Positions 36,401 through 36,966 of a stretch of DNA of 36,966 nt are shown here, piece by piece. Origin of the DNA: a bacterium HR20 (GTDB taxonomy: Bacteria; Bacteroidota; Ignavibacteria; Kapaibacteriales; NICIL-2); assembly GCA_002898675.1 (NCBI GenBank), contig BEHW01000004.1, positions 1 to 36,966 on the forward strand. The letters run 5' to 3'. The first letter of the stretch is position 1; the number at the start of each line of letters is the position of its first letter. The position numbers and the translations under genes are program-made. Under the pieces are notes generated by a model, which was not told the DNA's origin, searched no databases, and was given only the letters and a program-made list of their open reading frames with translations.

Positions 36401-36966
36401 TTGATGCGGTTGACAATCGCTGCTGGAATTGGCGCACCACTTGCAGTGCCAGCGTAGAGCGAGACGAGCGTTGTATCAGCGCAGAGAGCGCGCTGGTATG
36501 GATCAACCAGCAGCGGAAGCAGCGAATACACGACCGATTGGTAGAAGTCAAGCTGCTCATCGGGATTAGCACCACCGGTGATGAGGAGAAACTGTTTTTG
36601 CCAGCGCTGCCACGGCATCGTATCATGCTCGATGATCTTATCCACGATGGCTTGTGCCTCCTCGACTGTGCGCACCGGCAAGCGACCAATACTCATTGCT
36701 GGATGAGTGCTGCTGTCAAGGAGTGTGTACCAGTAGTCACTGACCGGCTTGCCATAGCTGGGAATGAAATCGTCGTTGATCGCACCCGAGGAGACTTTCC
36801 GCGGATCCCAACTTGCATCTCCAACAAGGAGAACTGCCCGTGGTGCGGGTTTCCTCCACTGCTCGGATGCATACCGAAGAAATGCCTTGATCGCATGCGG
36901 CGACTTCTCCCCATGACCGAAAGCATCGAAAATGTCCTGAACGTCCACAACGCGTGCGCGCAACGC
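33412..36966 (-). CDS. C25-family (gingipain-like) cysteine peptidase with T9SS sorting domain, 5' end missing
   Basis: At least 1184 residues are visible; the gene continues beyond the window, so its signal peptide and N-terminal part are not seen. The first 330 residues are a peptidase C25 domain: FGHGEKSPHAIKAFLRYA, LLVGDASWDPR, the catalytic His in VNYIGHGAPRTLE (about 199) and Cys in ASFSCQIGAFAEPSIQALGED (about 229). Then follow several beta-sandwich stretches, some CARDB-like (for example LAATLEASDTTPLRGDTIALRARVVNL), and a T9SS type A C-terminal domain beginning SVAPNPAQENARVSV and ending in SGTYFWRLWLEP. In Bacteroidota such proteins are either the T9SS sortase PorU or secreted proteases. 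The extra 850 residues between catalytic and sorting domains favour a secreted protease, but PorU cannot be excluded. Confidence 0.88.
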   Translation of the reverse strand, partial: ALRARVVDVQDIFDAFGHGEKSPHAIKAFLRYASEQWRKPAPRAVLLVGDASWDPRKVSSGAINDDFIPSYGKPVSDYWYTLLDSSTHPAMSIGRLPVRTVEEAQAIVDKIIEHDTMPWQRWQKQFLLITGGANPDEQLDFYQSVVYSLLPLLVDPYQRALCADTTLVSLYAGTASGAPIPAAIVNRINSGAVWVNYIGHGAPRTLEVGGWEPERLANRGRYPILASFSCQIGAFAEPSIQALGEDFLTAPNAGMIAVIATTGFGIRSYDDIVNSGIIATIARTRLRTLGDLLNAAKQYLNDGSQLAINTAMQTTLLGDPLTRVPLDTVPHPVLDRSTLSIASVPPAPVLSADADSVRIEATVFNAGVHSDSTVEFRILHIYQQRADTVMLRLDGLCSPERITFTLPIHRMPGEHVLSVTIDPNGTLGARFDTVTIPFYVYGEQLLAVEPQPGWDVSPRDTVVRFLNPLAVAGSYFYQALLLSSTGDTLATSEQSPVEQRATHCQWRIPITMQPGQEYRILLRALNIASQTWTPWLRIPVVARDSVHIGQVEHLQGQPSWSESVWDSLSLQSDGSLAFTTSVNIELMSAGGYQERRSDTLVVVAQPGYRLRIGGVNVASERSDETGVHLAVISARDGSVRAVRWFATWTQSPVPRSAGGPAELAAFLRDSIAADEYLAMVSCGQAWGLQYAQYASSVAEALALYGADSAALLSGSRSYLFVGMRSSSRPLVAERIGNQQHWQGGDTLLLRAALPLYPQQATLYLPVAGPAEQWQDVRIDRQCVRSHLRLEVYGGATADQISTLITAADTSELSLADVDAAQYPFLRIVVRLERDGSDDFSPCAITRTVLRYRPLPELAATLEASDTTPLRGDTIALRARVVNLVTRSGVRQTDVRWMLRDNTGALIPSETLPSSSSTLLVGDTALSALLATTSLPNQCTAALAIETPRDLYTFNNIADQPLIIRADQTPPVVVAIADGSVLGDTAYVAEHVNLDIVMLDSARVPITDSTALTVRLNGALLQRVAESLAFYPTSSALLRWAEYPLARAGLSASVTLEQGVNVLMVTAQDAAGNRTSSRYVLIVPDALTLEDGSVAPNPAQENARVSVRYRGFQQRVAAWLELYDALGRRVRSERVQLVNGANTIALPLEDQSSGGQLQSGTYFWRLWLEPVGNSQAIGGMIVVVR

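Overview
This window reads as a compact chromosomal stretch from a free-living bacterium of the Bacteroidota/Chlorobiota (FCB) group; my best guess is a Kapabacteria/Ignavibacteria-like lineage. The evidence is two proteins ending in type IX secretion (T9SS) sorting domains, one of them a gingipain-family C25 peptidase; poor Shine-Dalgarno sequences; and promoter boxes of the Bacteroidota form TAnnTTTG in front of every minus-strand operon. I found no rRNA, tRNA, CRISPR array, insertion sequence or phage gene. The species assignment is inference; the T9SS and promoter signals are visible in the sequence.

Layout. I support 28 genes plus one possible gene fragment at the left edge. All but two genes are on the minus strand, so read right to left. 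(1) 36966-33412: a C25 cysteine peptidase with a T9SS C-terminal domain, cut by the window edge. (2) 33324-25527: valS, a thiolase, a large FAD/Fe-S oxidoreductase (D-lactate or 2-hydroxyacid dehydrogenase type), an Ogg2 8-oxoguanine glycosylase and a SET-domain methyltransferase; a plus-strand FlK-like hot-dog thioesterase (25122-25544) converges on this unit. (3) 25083-20366: mtaB, truA, an M48 metalloprotease lipoprotein, pyrF and a DUF2851 protein. (4) 20262-10843: an epimerase-type threonine dehydrogenase, a YyaL/SPATA20 protein, folD, an RluA-family pseudouridine synthase, adk, a large Asp-box T9SS cargo protein and an LPG-synthase-type flippase-like membrane protein. (5) 9243-10910: a lone plus-strand acyl-CoA synthetase. 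(6) 9149-4584: threonine aldolase, a YbgC-like thioesterase, a GAF-SpoIIE phosphatase, ruvA and a strange HisA-like barrel. (7) 4390-1030: ftsQ-ftsA-ftsZ. (8) 807-91: an outer-membrane beta-barrel protein.

How the genes fit together. ftsQ/ftsA/ftsZ form the divisome core, split off here from the peptidoglycan genes that usually precede them. mtaB, truA, the RluA-type enzyme and valS are tRNA/rRNA maturation and charging functions. folD, threonine aldolase and threonine dehydrogenase touch glycine/one-carbon supply; the acyl-CoA synthetase, thiolase and two thioesterases handle acyl-CoA. RuvA and Ogg2 are DNA maintenance. Most operon partners are unrelated by pathway but tightly coupled: many junctions are 4-base ATGA stop/start overlaps.

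The points most worth following are the TAnnTTTG promoter series (with two apparently leaderless genes), the HisA paralogue that has lost one half of its active site, the T9SS cargo whose reading frame runs past its sorting domain into the next gene, and the Ogg2-SET pair. I see no clear new defence or mobile system.
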